Assembly (NCBI GenBank): GCA_903839965.1
Contig: CAIMEK010000963.1
Coordinates: 1-6,406, forward strand
Length of the DNA stretch: 6,406 bases
Source of the DNA: an uncultured Acetobacteraceae bacterium
GTDB lineage: Bacteria; Pseudomonadota; Alphaproteobacteria; Acetobacterales; Acetobacteraceae
Reading direction: 5' to 3'
This document shows positions 1 through 5,770 of the stretch, in pieces. Both the position numbers and the translations under genes were made by a program. The notes under the pieces are model-generated. The model saw nothing but the letters and a program-made list of their open reading frames with translations. It did not search any database and was not told the origin of the DNA. Positions within the stretch are counted from its first letter, which is position 1. Each line of letters opens with the position of its first letter.

Positions 1-1
1 G

Positions 2-79
2 GACGATCCCGTCGCCGCGTGGTTCGCCCGCGTCGGCGCCCTCTACGGCAACCTCGGCGCCTCCGCCCGCACCGTCTGA
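2..79 (+). CDS. C-terminal end of an unidentified protein (5' end outside window)
   Basis: Reading from base 2, an open frame of 25 codons runs to a TGA at 77-79; the start lies left of the window. The tail contains AAWFARVGALYGN and ends ASARTV. The piece is too short to identify. A PxAAWFARV-type helix occurs near the end of many glutathione S-transferase-like proteins, so that family is one possibility, but this is only a resemblance. The frame is supported by GC-rich third positions and by the stop falling exactly one base before the converging stop of pcp, the tight packing expected of two real genes. No terminator is visible between the two convergent ends. Confidence 0.5.
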   Translation, partial: DDPVAAWFARVGALYGNLGASARTV

Positions 80-80
80 G

Positions 81-758
81 TCAGTGCGTCGCGCCTTCGC
101 TCACCCGTAGATCGGTCGCGTTCGCGCGGATCGCCGCGATCGCCACCTTCAGCGCCGTCACCATCGTCGCCGTCGCCATGCTGGGTTGGCCGGGATGGCG
201 CGCGGCCTGCTCGGGCAGGGCCGGCAGGTGCAGGAACCCGGCGCGCATGCCCGGATACGCGGTGGCGGCGAGGTGCCCGAGCAGATACAGCGTGTGGTTG
301 CACAGATGTGTGCCGGCGGTGTTGGAAACGCCCGCCGGCAGCCCGGTCGCCCGCAGCGCCGCCGCCACCGCCTTCACCGGCAGCGTGGCGAAATAGGCCG
401 CCGGTCCGCCCTCGATCACCGGCACGTCCACCGGCCGCGTGCCGTCGTTGTCGGGAATGCGGAAATCGTTGACGTTGATGCCGACGCGCTCGACCGTCAC
501 CTCCGCGCGCCCGCTGGCCTCGCCGGTGGCGATCACCACGTCCGGGCGATGCCGCGCCACCGCCGCCCGCACCGCCTGCGGCGTGCGCGCATGCGACACC
601 GGCAGGATCTCGGTGAGCAGCACGATATCGGGTGGCGGGTCCGCGGCGAGGCCCAGCACGGCCTGCATGGACGGATTGACGGAGGACCCGCCGAACGGCT
701 CGAAGCCGGTGACGAGGACACGCAGGGCATTGGACGGGGCGCTCATGCGCGCGAGCAT
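81..758 (-). CDS. pcp: Pyroglutamyl-peptidase I (pyrrolidone-carboxylate peptidase, family C15)
   Basis: Cytoplasmic cysteine peptidase that removes N-terminal pyroglutamate (5-oxoproline) from peptides. The 225-residue protein has the usual family length (about 200-225) and no signal peptide. It opens with the family motif VTGFEPFGG (residues 16-24). The glutamate motif has E90 in VERVGIN, and the cysteine motif VSNTAGTHLCNH has C153. H177 in GFLHLP completes the triad. The spacings E90-C153 (63) and C153-H177 (24) equal those of the characterised Bacillus enzyme (E81, C144, H168), so it should be active. The start is uncertain: the ATG at 756-758 and a second ATG at 744-746 (MSAPSN) are both possible, neither with a strong ribosome site, and the second gives the more typical N-terminus. 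It starts 12 bases after the cupin stop, so the two are probably co-transcribed and perhaps translationally coupled. Confidence 0.95.
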   Translation of the reverse strand: MLARMSAPSNALRVLVTGFEPFGGSSVNPSMQAVLGLAADPPPDIVLLTEILPVSHARTPQAVRAAVARHRPDVVIATGEASGRAEVTVERVGINVNDFRIPDNDGTRPVDVPVIEGGPAAYFATLPVKAVAAALRATGLPAGVSNTAGTHLCNHTLYLLGHLAATAYPGMRAGFLHLPALPEQAARHPGQPSMATATMVTALKVAIAAIRANATDLRVSEGATH

Positions 759-770
759 ATCCCGCGCTGC

Positions 771-1088
771 CTACCCCTGGTAGTGCACCGCCAGCCACAC
801 CGCCGGCGGATCGGCCGAGGTCCAGGCCACCCGGTGGCGGACATGCGCCGCGATGGTCAGGTAATCGCCCGGCCGCAGTTGCACGCTCCATCCATAGGCG
901 AATTCCAGCGTCGCCCCGCCCTGCAGCAGCGCCACCCATTCCGGCCCGTCCTGGTCGTACCAGAACCCCGGCGCGCTGGCGTGCCCGCAGGAGACGATGC
1001 GCTCGATGCGCACGCCGTCGCCCGCGGCCAGCGGCAGGATTTCCTCCTCGGCCCGCCCGGGCGGCACCGCCGCGAACAGATTGCCCAT
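771..1088 (-). CDS. Small single-domain cupin protein
   Basis: A 105-residue cytoplasmic protein with one cupin beta-barrel. The second cupin motif is visible as LRPGDYLTIAAHVRHRVAW (residues 71-89), with the PGD turn and H82/H85. The first motif region is APGFWYDQDGPEWVALLQG (39-57). It ends with the expected E50 and G57 but has Y44-D45-Q46-D47 where metal-binding cupins carry HxH, so classical metal binding is doubtful or uses other ligands. Similar short stand-alone cupins are widespread and mostly uncharacterised; some bind sugars or act as isomerases or sensors, and no reaction can be assigned here. The start is firm: AAGGAGG lies four bases before the ATG. It is the first gene of a pair with pcp and is transcribed away from the peptide-type binding protein gene. 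Confidence 0.85.
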   Translation of the reverse strand: MGNLFAAVPPGRAEEEILPLAAGDGVRIERIVSCGHASAPGFWYDQDGPEWVALLQGGATLEFAYGWSVQLRPGDYLTIAAHVRHRVAWTSADPPAVWLAVHYQG

Positions 1089-1092
1089 ATGG

Positions 1093-1099
1093 CCTCCTT
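1093..1099 (-). promoter_or_regulatory. Strong Shine-Dalgarno site of the cupin gene
   Basis: On the minus strand this reads AAGGAGG, complementary to the 16S rRNA 3' end, four bases before the ATG at 1088. It fixes the start of the cupin frame and is the strongest ribosome site on the left half of the window. Confidence 0.8.
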
Positions 1100-1110
1100 G
1101 CCGGCGCGCC

Positions 1111-1116
1111 AGTATA
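1111..1116 (-). promoter_or_regulatory. Candidate -10 box for the cupin-pcp unit
   Basis: The minus strand reads TATACT, one mismatch from the sigma70 -10 consensus, in an otherwise very GC-rich region 23 bases upstream of the cupin ATG. The only -35-like sequence is a weak TTACCG at 1137-1142, with a spacing of 20, longer than usual. The placement implies a very short leader containing the ribosome site. This is a guess from position and sequence only. Confidence 0.35.
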
Positions 1117-1171
1117 GCCGCGCGGCGCGTGGCGTGCGGTAACGGCGCGCAAGGGAAACGAAAGACTCCGC

Positions 1172-1189
1172 ACCGGCCTGCATTCCGGT
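1172..1189. repeat. Short inverted repeat in the divergent promoter region
   Basis: ACCGG at 1172-1176 and CCGGT at 1185-1189 form a perfect inverted repeat separated by eight bases. It lies about 40 bases before the start of the binding-protein gene and is followed at once by TATCGT, a weak -10-like hexamer. It could be an operator half-site pair, but five-base arms made mostly of G and C arise often by chance in DNA of this composition. Confidence 0.25.
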
Positions 1190-1216
1190 CTATCGTCGCG
1201 GCGGCCTTCAGCTTGC

Positions 1217-1220
1217 GAGG
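1217..1220 (+). promoter_or_regulatory. Ribosome-binding site of the family 5 binding protein
   Basis: GAGG sits eight bases before the ATG at 1229. This spacing selects 1229 over the out-of-frame ATG at 1221, which directly abuts the GAGG and would give an 89-residue shadow frame. Confidence 0.6.
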
Positions 1221-1228
1221 ATGTCGCC

Positions 1229-2767
1229 ATGTCGCCGTTCCGCCTTGCCGCCGCCCTGCTCGCCCTGGCGCTGCCCGCCCGGGCCGCCGACCTGGCGATG
1301 GGGGTGGGGGCCTTTCCGCTCTCGGTCGATCCGCAATTCTACAACGGCATCGCCGACAAGGCCCTGGCCGTGCATCTGTTCACCCGCCTGGTCGAGCAGC
1401 GCGGCGACCAGGCCGTCGAGCCCGGCCTGGCCACCGAATGGCACACCGCCGGCGATGCCGCCTGGGAGTTCACCCTGCGCAAGGACGTGACCTGGTCGGA
1501 CGGGGTTGCGTTCACCGCCGAGGATGTCGCCTTCTCGCTGGCGCGCGCGCCGAATGTGCCGAACAGCCCGCTCGGCTACGCGCCGATGATGCGGATGGTG
1601 AAGAAGGTGCAGGTGCTCGGGCCCTATGCGCTGCGCATCGAAACCGGCACGCCGGCGCCGAACCTGCCGCTCGACATGGCCAATATCTGGATCGTTTCCA
1701 GGCACGCCGCCGAGGGCGCCGCCTCGAACGACTTCAACAGCGGCCGCGCCGCGGTCGGCACCGGACCTTACAAGCTGGCGCGTTTTGCCATCAACGAGCG
1801 GCTGGAAATGGAGCGCAACCCGGCCTGGCGCGGCCCGGCGCCGGCCTGGGAGCGGGTGAGCATCCGCTTCATCCCGCAGGACGCCTCGCGCACCGCGGCC
1901 CTGCTGGCCGGCGACGTGGACATCATCGACGGCCCGGGCGAGAGCGACCTGCCGCGCCTGCAAGCCGATCCGCGCGTGCGCGTGGTGTCCATCCTCGGCA
2001 ACCGCTCGATCTTCTTCCTGCCCGACACGCGCGAGGGGCCGAGCCCGTTCATCACCGACGCCGCCGGCCACCCGCTGGCGCGCAACCCGCTGCACGACGT
2101 GCGGGTGCGCCAGGCGCTGTCGATCGCCATCAACCGCACGGCGCTCACCCAGCGCGTGCTGTCCGGCACCGTGCAGCCGATGGGCCAGTTCATGTGGCCC
2201 GGCGCCTATTCCTTCGCCGCCGACATTCCCGTGCCGGGCTTCGATGCCGAGGGCGCCCGCCGCCTGCTGGCCGAGGCCGGCTATCCGCAGGGCTTCCGCC
2301 TGAGCATCCACACCTACGGCGACCGGCCCGGCTTCGTGCCGGCGGCGCAGGCGGTGGCGCAGATGTGGTCGCGCGTCGGCGTGCAGACCGCGGTGGAGGC
2401 GGTGCCCACTTCGATCTTCCTGGCCCATGGCACCAAGCATGACTATTCGATGCCGGTGTTTTCCTGGGGCATCTCCACCGGCGAGGTCGGCTACGCGCTG
2501 GTCAACGTGTTCGAGCGCAAGGGCCCGGCGAACTGGGGCGCCTACGACAACCCCGAATACGAGGCGCTGACCGATCGGGCGCTGTCCACCATGGACGACG
2601 CCGTGCGCGAGCGCATGCTGATCGAGGCGACCAAGATGCTGGTGCGCGACGTGGCCTTCATTCCGCAGTACCAGATCATCAACTACTGGGCGTCGCGCAA
2701 GGGCGTCGTCTACGCCCCGCGCATCGACCAGCGCACGGTGGCGATGAGCGCGCAGCCCGAACCGTAA
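1229..2767 (+). CDS. Exported ABC transporter substrate-binding protein, family 5 (peptide/nickel type)
   Basis: A periplasmic solute receptor of the SBP_bac_5 family (DppA/OppA/NikA-like), which deliver di- and oligopeptides, opines, nickel chelates or some sugars to an ABC permease. The 512 residues match the family length. A Sec signal peptide is plain: MSPFR, a hydrophobic stretch at 6-16, and cleavage probably after A-R-A at 17-19. Family signatures follow: VDPQFYN (33-39), EPGLATEW (64-71), TWSDGVAFTAEDVAFSL (88-104), GTGPYKL (177-183), VRQALSIAINR (293-303) and NWGAYDNPEYEAL (435-447). There is no lipobox, so it is soluble. The cognate permease and ATPase genes are not next to it: upstream is the divergent cupin and downstream the convergent TRAP operon, 27 bases away. 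The ligand cannot be read from sequence; peptide is the family default, and proximity to pcp is only suggestive. Confidence 0.93.
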   Translation: MSPFRLAAALLALALPARAADLAMGVGAFPLSVDPQFYNGIADKALAVHLFTRLVEQRGDQAVEPGLATEWHTAGDAAWEFTLRKDVTWSDGVAFTAEDVAFSLARAPNVPNSPLGYAPMMRMVKKVQVLGPYALRIETGTPAPNLPLDMANIWIVSRHAAEGAASNDFNSGRAAVGTGPYKLARFAINERLEMERNPAWRGPAPAWERVSIRFIPQDASRTAALLAGDVDIIDGPGESDLPRLQADPRVRVVSILGNRSIFFLPDTREGPSPFITDAAGHPLARNPLHDVRVRQALSIAINRTALTQRVLSGTVQPMGQFMWPGAYSFAADIPVPGFDAEGARRLLAEAGYPQGFRLSIHTYGDRPGFVPAAQAVAQMWSRVGVQTAVEAVPTSIFLAHGTKHDYSMPVFSWGISTGEVGYALVNVFERKGPANWGAYDNPEYEALTDRALSTMDDAVRERMLIEATKMLVRDVAFIPQYQIINYWASRKGVVYAPRIDQRTVAMSAQPEP

Positions 2768-2794
2768 CGTCTGGTTGCGCCCGAGCCTGGCCGG

Positions 2795-4069
2795 CTACTT
2801 CCCCATGACCAGATCCGGCAGGAACAGCGTAAGCGGCGGCCAGAGCGTGATCATCACCAGCACCACCAGCAGCGGCACCAGCCAGGGCAGGACGGCGCGC
2901 GCCAGCGTCTCGTAGCTGATCTCGGCGATGCGCGCCGCGACGAACAGCACCACCCCGATCGGCGGGTGGATCGTGCCGAGGATGAGGTTGAAGATCATCA
3001 TGACGCCGAACTGCACCGGCGATACGCCGAAACTCACGGCCGCCGGAAGCAGGATGGGAACGAGGATCAGCAGCGCTGCCAGGGTTTCCATGAAGCAACC
3101 AACCAGCAGCAGCAGGAGGTTGCACAGCAGCAGGAACATCACGGGCGAGTGGATCAGCTCGACCATGACCGGCGCCGCCATCTGCGGAATGCGCGAGAGC
3201 GACATGCACCAGCCGAGCGCCCCCGCCACCATCACCAGGGCGGCGACCACCCCGGTCGTCTCGACCGTGTTGATGCAGATGTTCACCAGGTCGCGCGCGG
3301 AGAGGGTGCGGTAGACCACCAGCGCGAGAAACAGCGCGTAGGTCGTGGCGGCGGCGGCGGCCTCGGTCGGCGTGAACAGGCCGCTGAACATGCCGGCCAG
3401 CAGGATCACCGGCGTCAGCAGCGCGAGGATGCCGTCGCGGAACGACAGCCACAGCTCCCGCCAGCCCGGGAAGTGCTGGCTCGGGAAACCCTGGCGCTTG
3501 CCGATCACCGCCACCATTGCCATCAACGAGGCCGCCATCAGGAGGGCGGGGATGACACCGGCCAGGAACAGGCGGCCGACCGAAACATCGGAGGCCACGC
3601 CGAAGATGATCATGGGCAGGCTGGGCGGCATGATGGGGCCGATGGTCGCGGCCGAGGCGTTGATCGCCGCCGCGGTCTCCGGCCGGTAGCCGGCGCTCCT
3701 CATGGCGCGAATCTCGATCGCTCCGGTGCCGGCGGCGTCGGCCACGGCGGAGCCGGCCATGCCGGCGAACACGAGGCTGGACAGGATGCTCGCATGCGCA
3801 TAGCCGCCGCGCATCGAGCCCATCACGGCGGTGGCGAAGCGCACGATGCGGTCGGTGATGCGCCCCGAGCCCAGCACGTTGCCCATGAAGATGAACAGCG
3901 GCGCGGCGACGAACGGGAACGAGTTCATCGCCTGCGCCATCTTCTGCGGCACGATGGTGGCCGACAGGTCGGAGATGAGGACGAAGGCCAGCGCCGCCAG
4001 CCCCATCGAGACGAAGATCGGCACGCCGCCAAGCAGGGCGAGCAGCCACACCGCGCCGATTTCAAGCAT
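2795..4069 (-). CDS. dctM: TRAP transporter large membrane subunit (DctM type)
   Basis: The ion-coupled translocation subunit of a tripartite ATP-independent periplasmic transporter, in the inner membrane. From the chosen start it has 424 residues, the normal length for DctM, and is hydrophobic throughout with about a dozen membrane segments. Family motifs are FVAAPLFIFMGN (53-64), AGMAGSAVADAAGTGAIEI (102-120), NASAATIGPIMPPSLPMIIFG (137-157), GLFTPTEAAA (230-239) and GTIHPPIGVVLF (365-376). The frame stays open to 4195, but that start would overlap dctQ by 118 bases and add 42 polar residues foreign to the family. The ATG at 4067-4069 (MLEIGAVW) lies eight bases after the dctQ stop but lacks a clear ribosome site. 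A TTG at 4079-4081 overlaps the dctQ TGA and has a GGGGG nearby, so it is a credible alternative. It is the last gene of the operon. Confidence 0.95.
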   Translation of the reverse strand: MLEIGAVWLLALLGGVPIFVSMGLAALAFVLISDLSATIVPQKMAQAMNSFPFVAAPLFIFMGNVLGSGRITDRIVRFATAVMGSMRGGYAHASILSSLVFAGMAGSAVADAAGTGAIEIRAMRSAGYRPETAAAINASAATIGPIMPPSLPMIIFGVASDVSVGRLFLAGVIPALLMAASLMAMVAVIGKRQGFPSQHFPGWRELWLSFRDGILALLTPVILLAGMFSGLFTPTEAAAAATTYALFLALVVYRTLSARDLVNICINTVETTGVVAALVMVAGALGWCMSLSRIPQMAAPVMVELIHSPVMFLLLCNLLLLLVGCFMETLAALLILVPILLPAAVSFGVSPVQFGVMMIFNLILGTIHPPIGVVLFVAARIAEISYETLARAVLPWLVPLLVVLVMITLWPPLTLFLPDLVMGK

Positions 4070-4077
4070 CAATGTGG

Positions 4078-4566
4078 TCAAGGCAACCGGCCCCCGACAT
4101 CCGATGCGGCCGGACGCTTCAGGCGCCACAGCATGTCGGCGCCCGATTGCAACGCGATCGTCAGCCCCGCCGGGACCAACGGAAAATAGAAACACGCCAT
4201 CGAGATCGGCAGCGTCAAGGCCTCAAGGCCGCTGTTCCTGAAGACCAGCACCATTCCCAGGCCGGCGGTGGCGGCGCCGAACAGCACCGCCGACAACTGG
4301 ATCAGCAACTCGGTCGCCCACCACAGCCCGGGCGGCAGCAGGTTCTGGAAGAAGCGGATGCGCACATGCTCGCGCGAGCGGCTGGCCAGCATCCAGCCGG
4401 CCGCCGCCAGCCATGCCATCAGGAAACGGGACCCCTCGTCGGTCCAGATCAACGGCTCGCCGAGGCCGCGGGTGATCACCCCCAGCATGACGACCACCAG
4501 CAGGGCCACCAGCAGCGCGCAGGCGATCACCCGCAACGCGAGGTCGAAGAGACGCAGCACGATCAA
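4078..4566 (-). CDS. dctQ: TRAP transporter small membrane subunit (DctQ type)
   Basis: The small integral membrane partner that binds the large subunit and is needed for TRAP transport. It has 162 residues (the family is usually 150-200) and four predicted membrane segments, roughly residues 10-31, 46-62, 82-107 and 120-142. The family signature lies between the first two: ITRGLGEPLIWTDEGSRFLM (31-50), followed by AWLAAAGWMLASRSREHVRI with the usual conserved histidine (H67). No ATG fits the N-terminus. The best starts are TTG at 4564-4566 or GTG at 4558-4560, four to ten bases after the dctP stop. The only purine-rich stretch (GGGAGAAGG) lies more than 20 bases upstream, inside dctP, so translation probably depends on coupling to dctP. 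Its stop almost touches dctM. The assignment is firm; the exact start is not. Confidence 0.92.
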   Translation of the reverse strand: MIVLRLFDLALRVIACALLVALLVVVMLGVITRGLGEPLIWTDEGSRFLMAWLAAAGWMLASRSREHVRIRFFQNLLPPGLWWATELLIQLSAVLFGAATAGLGMVLVFRNSGLEALTLPISMACFYFPLVPAGLTIALQSGADMLWRLKRPAASDVGGRLP

Positions 4567-4570
4567 GCCG

Positions 4571-5551
4571 TCAGGCCGCGAGAACCTTCTCCCACAGCCC
4601 CTTGCCCCACTTCGCTTCGAAGCGGACCGGCATCACGGCGATCACCGGTTTGCGGAAGCTTTCGATGTCCGGCTTGATCACGGTCATGCCGCCCTTGGCG
4701 AACGTGTCGGCAAGTCCCGCCTCCTGCCGGACGATCTCGTCGTCCTGTTCGCGGCTGTGCTTCGCGATCGACGCCTTGAGCATGTTCTGCTGCTTGACGT
4801 CGAGGCTCATCCAGGTCCGCTCGTTGATCATGATCGGGCGCGGCGTCATGATGTGCGCGGTCAGCACCAGGTATTTCTGCACCTCGTTGAACTTGCTCGC
4901 CTGGATCGTCGGCAGCGGGTTCTCCTGGCCGTCCACCGCACCCTGGCTCAGCGCCAGGTAGAGTTCGCCGATGTTGAGCGGGGTCGGCCGCGCGCCCCAG
5001 GCTTCCGCCATGACGCGGAAGGTGTCGACTTCCGGAATGCGCAGCTTGAAGCCCTTCATGTCGTCGGCCGTATGGATGGCGCGCGAGCCGGAGGTGACGT
5101 GGCGGGTGCCGTAGTAGGTCGCGCCGATCATCCTGAGCGAGCGCTCGGCGATCAGCTGGTTGACCATGGGCTCCATCAGGGGCGCGGCCAGGGCGCGACG
5201 GATGTGTTCCGGATCGCGCCACAGGTATGGCGCCTCAAGAATGGAGAACGGCGTGACGAACTGGCCGAACTGGGCAGCGCCTTCGTCCACCAACTGGATG
5301 GCGCCCGAGGAGGCCGATTCGATGAGGTCGCGCGACGAGCCGAGCTGGCCGGATGGAAAGGTCTGGATGTCGATGGCGCCGCCGCTCTGTTCCTTCACCT
5401 CGGCCGCCACTTTGTTCATCATGGCAACGCCGGGATGGTTGACCGGTAGCACGGTCGCCCAGCGGATGACCGTCGCCGCCTGGGCTCGCCCGGCAATGGC
5501 AAACACGGAGGCGCCCGCGAGCGCGGCGCGTCGGGTCATGCGGATGGTCAT
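4571..5551 (-). CDS. dctP: TRAP transporter periplasmic substrate-binding protein (DctP type)
   Basis: The solute receptor of the TRAP system, first gene of its operon. It has 326 residues, typical for DctP. The leader has a twin-arginine-like motif (T6-R7-R8 within MTRRAALAGA), a hydrophobic stretch to residue 20 and an A-Q-A cleavage site at 23-25, so export by Tat or Sec is possible. The mature part shows the DctP/SiaP pattern: FPSGQLGSSRDLIE (65-78), GTRHVTS (148-154), KGFKLRIPE (166-174), WGARPTPLNIGELYLALSQG (185-204) and AVDGQENPLPTI (205-216). R171 sits where the ligand-carboxylate arginine of SiaP lies, with R150 and N211 at the spacing of two other SiaP ligand residues, so the ligand is most likely an organic acid. 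The identity of the acid cannot be read; sialic acid is not implied. AGGGAG nine bases before the ATG supports the start. Confidence 0.94.
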   Translation of the reverse strand: MTIRMTRRAALAGASVFAIAGRAQAATVIRWATVLPVNHPGVAMMNKVAAEVKEQSGGAIDIQTFPSGQLGSSRDLIESASSGAIQLVDEGAAQFGQFVTPFSILEAPYLWRDPEHIRRALAAPLMEPMVNQLIAERSLRMIGATYYGTRHVTSGSRAIHTADDMKGFKLRIPEVDTFRVMAEAWGARPTPLNIGELYLALSQGAVDGQENPLPTIQASKFNEVQKYLVLTAHIMTPRPIMINERTWMSLDVKQQNMLKASIAKHSREQDDEIVRQEAGLADTFAKGGMTVIKPDIESFRKPVIAVMPVRFEAKWGKGLWEKVLAA

Positions 5552-5560
5552 TGGATGCTT

Positions 5561-5566
5561 CTCCCT
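5561..5566 (-). promoter_or_regulatory. Ribosome-binding site of dctP
   Basis: The minus strand reads AGGGAG (part of AGGGAGAAG), nine bases before the ATG at 5551. This is the only convincing ribosome site of the three TRAP genes, which fits the idea that dctQ and dctM rely on translational coupling. Confidence 0.65.
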
Positions 5567-5570
5567 GCGA

Positions 5571-5587
5571 CGACTGTCGGCCGACTG
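5571..5587. repeat. Direct repeat CGACTG in the TRAP operon leader
   Basis: CGACTG occurs at 5571-5576 and again at 5582-5587, eleven bases apart (one helical turn). The palindrome TCGGCCGA at 5577-5584 overlaps the second copy. The element lies between the candidate -10 box and the dctP ribosome site, where a repressor or an early leader structure could act. No known regulator site is recognised, and the arms are short. Confidence 0.3.
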
Positions 5588-5598
5588 ATTACGGATTC

Positions 5599-5604
5599 AT
5601 CATA
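5599..5604 (-). promoter_or_regulatory. Candidate -10 box of the TRAP operon
   Basis: The minus strand reads TATGAT, one mismatch from the sigma70 -10 consensus, within an AT-richer patch (GATTACGGATTCATCATAG on the plus strand) that stands out from the GC-rich surroundings. It is 47 bases upstream of the dctP ATG. At a 17-base spacing the -35 position reads TGGCCC, a poor match, so an activator or another sigma factor may be needed. Placement and base composition are the only evidence. Confidence 0.4.
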
Positions 5605-5699
5605 GTGCCCGCCTGCCGGTCGGGCCAGCCGCGTTTTTTCGCTCCGGGTCAGCGGGCAGGCGCGGCATTGTCTGATGTCATCCGGTTCCATGAGCCGGC

Positions 5700-5711
5700 C
5701 GCGGCGCCGCG
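5700..5711. repeat. 12-bp perfect palindrome abutting the hairpin
   Basis: CGCGGCGCCGCG reads the same on both strands and ends exactly where the larger inverted repeat begins at 5712. It could strengthen a terminator, be a binding site, or be a compositional accident in GC-rich DNA. Confidence 0.4.
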
Positions 5712-5741
5712 CGTCGCGGGTGCGGTTGCACACCCGCGACG
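5712..5741 (-). terminator. Perfect 11-bp hairpin downstream of the WXXGXW lipoprotein gene
   Basis: CGTCGCGGGTG at 5712-5722 and CACCCGCGACG at 5731-5741 are exact reverse complements around an eight-base loop (CGGTTGCA). It begins 30 bases after the lipoprotein stop and about 110 bases before the TRAP promoter candidate, where a transcription terminator separating the two minus-strand units would be expected. There is no T-run on either side, so a classical Rho-independent terminator is not proven; an mRNA 3' stabilising stem or a protein-binding operator would also fit. Confidence 0.5.
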
Positions 5742-5770
5742 GTGCTGGAAATGGCTTTGGGATCGGCGAC

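Noticed and set aside
43..1230. 395-codon minus-strand frame spanning pcp, the cupin and the divergent promoter region
   Set aside because: It crosses two well-supported genes in another frame and is arginine/glycine-rich without motifs.
997..2442. Long open frame of 481 codons on the plus strand, and another of 410 codons on the minus strand, over the binding-protein gene
   Set aside because: The products are rich in Arg, Ala, Gly and His, with no domain signature. They are shadows of the real frame at 1229-2767, as expected in GC-rich DNA where stop codons are rare off-frame.
2679..4189. Long open frames opposite and offset to dctM (456 codons minus, 407 codons plus)
   Set aside because: The translations are low-complexity, with many Arg/His/Gln/Gly and no hydrophobic or catalytic pattern, whereas the dctM frame shows all the family motifs.
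4070..4195. N-terminal extension of dctM by 42 residues
   Set aside because: It would overlap dctQ by 118 bases, is polar and unlike the family, and starting at 4069 gives the standard 424-residue protein.
5610..5630. Sigma54-type -24/-12 promoter upstream of dctP (TGGCCCG followed by GGCA on the minus strand)
   Set aside because: The GG and GC elements are not at the required spacing and the -12 half does not match TTGC.
5606..5640. Possible plus-strand terminator: weak GCCCG/CGGGC stem followed by a run of six T
   Set aside because: The stem is only five pairs and is separated from the T-run by several bases, and no plus-strand gene ends nearby.
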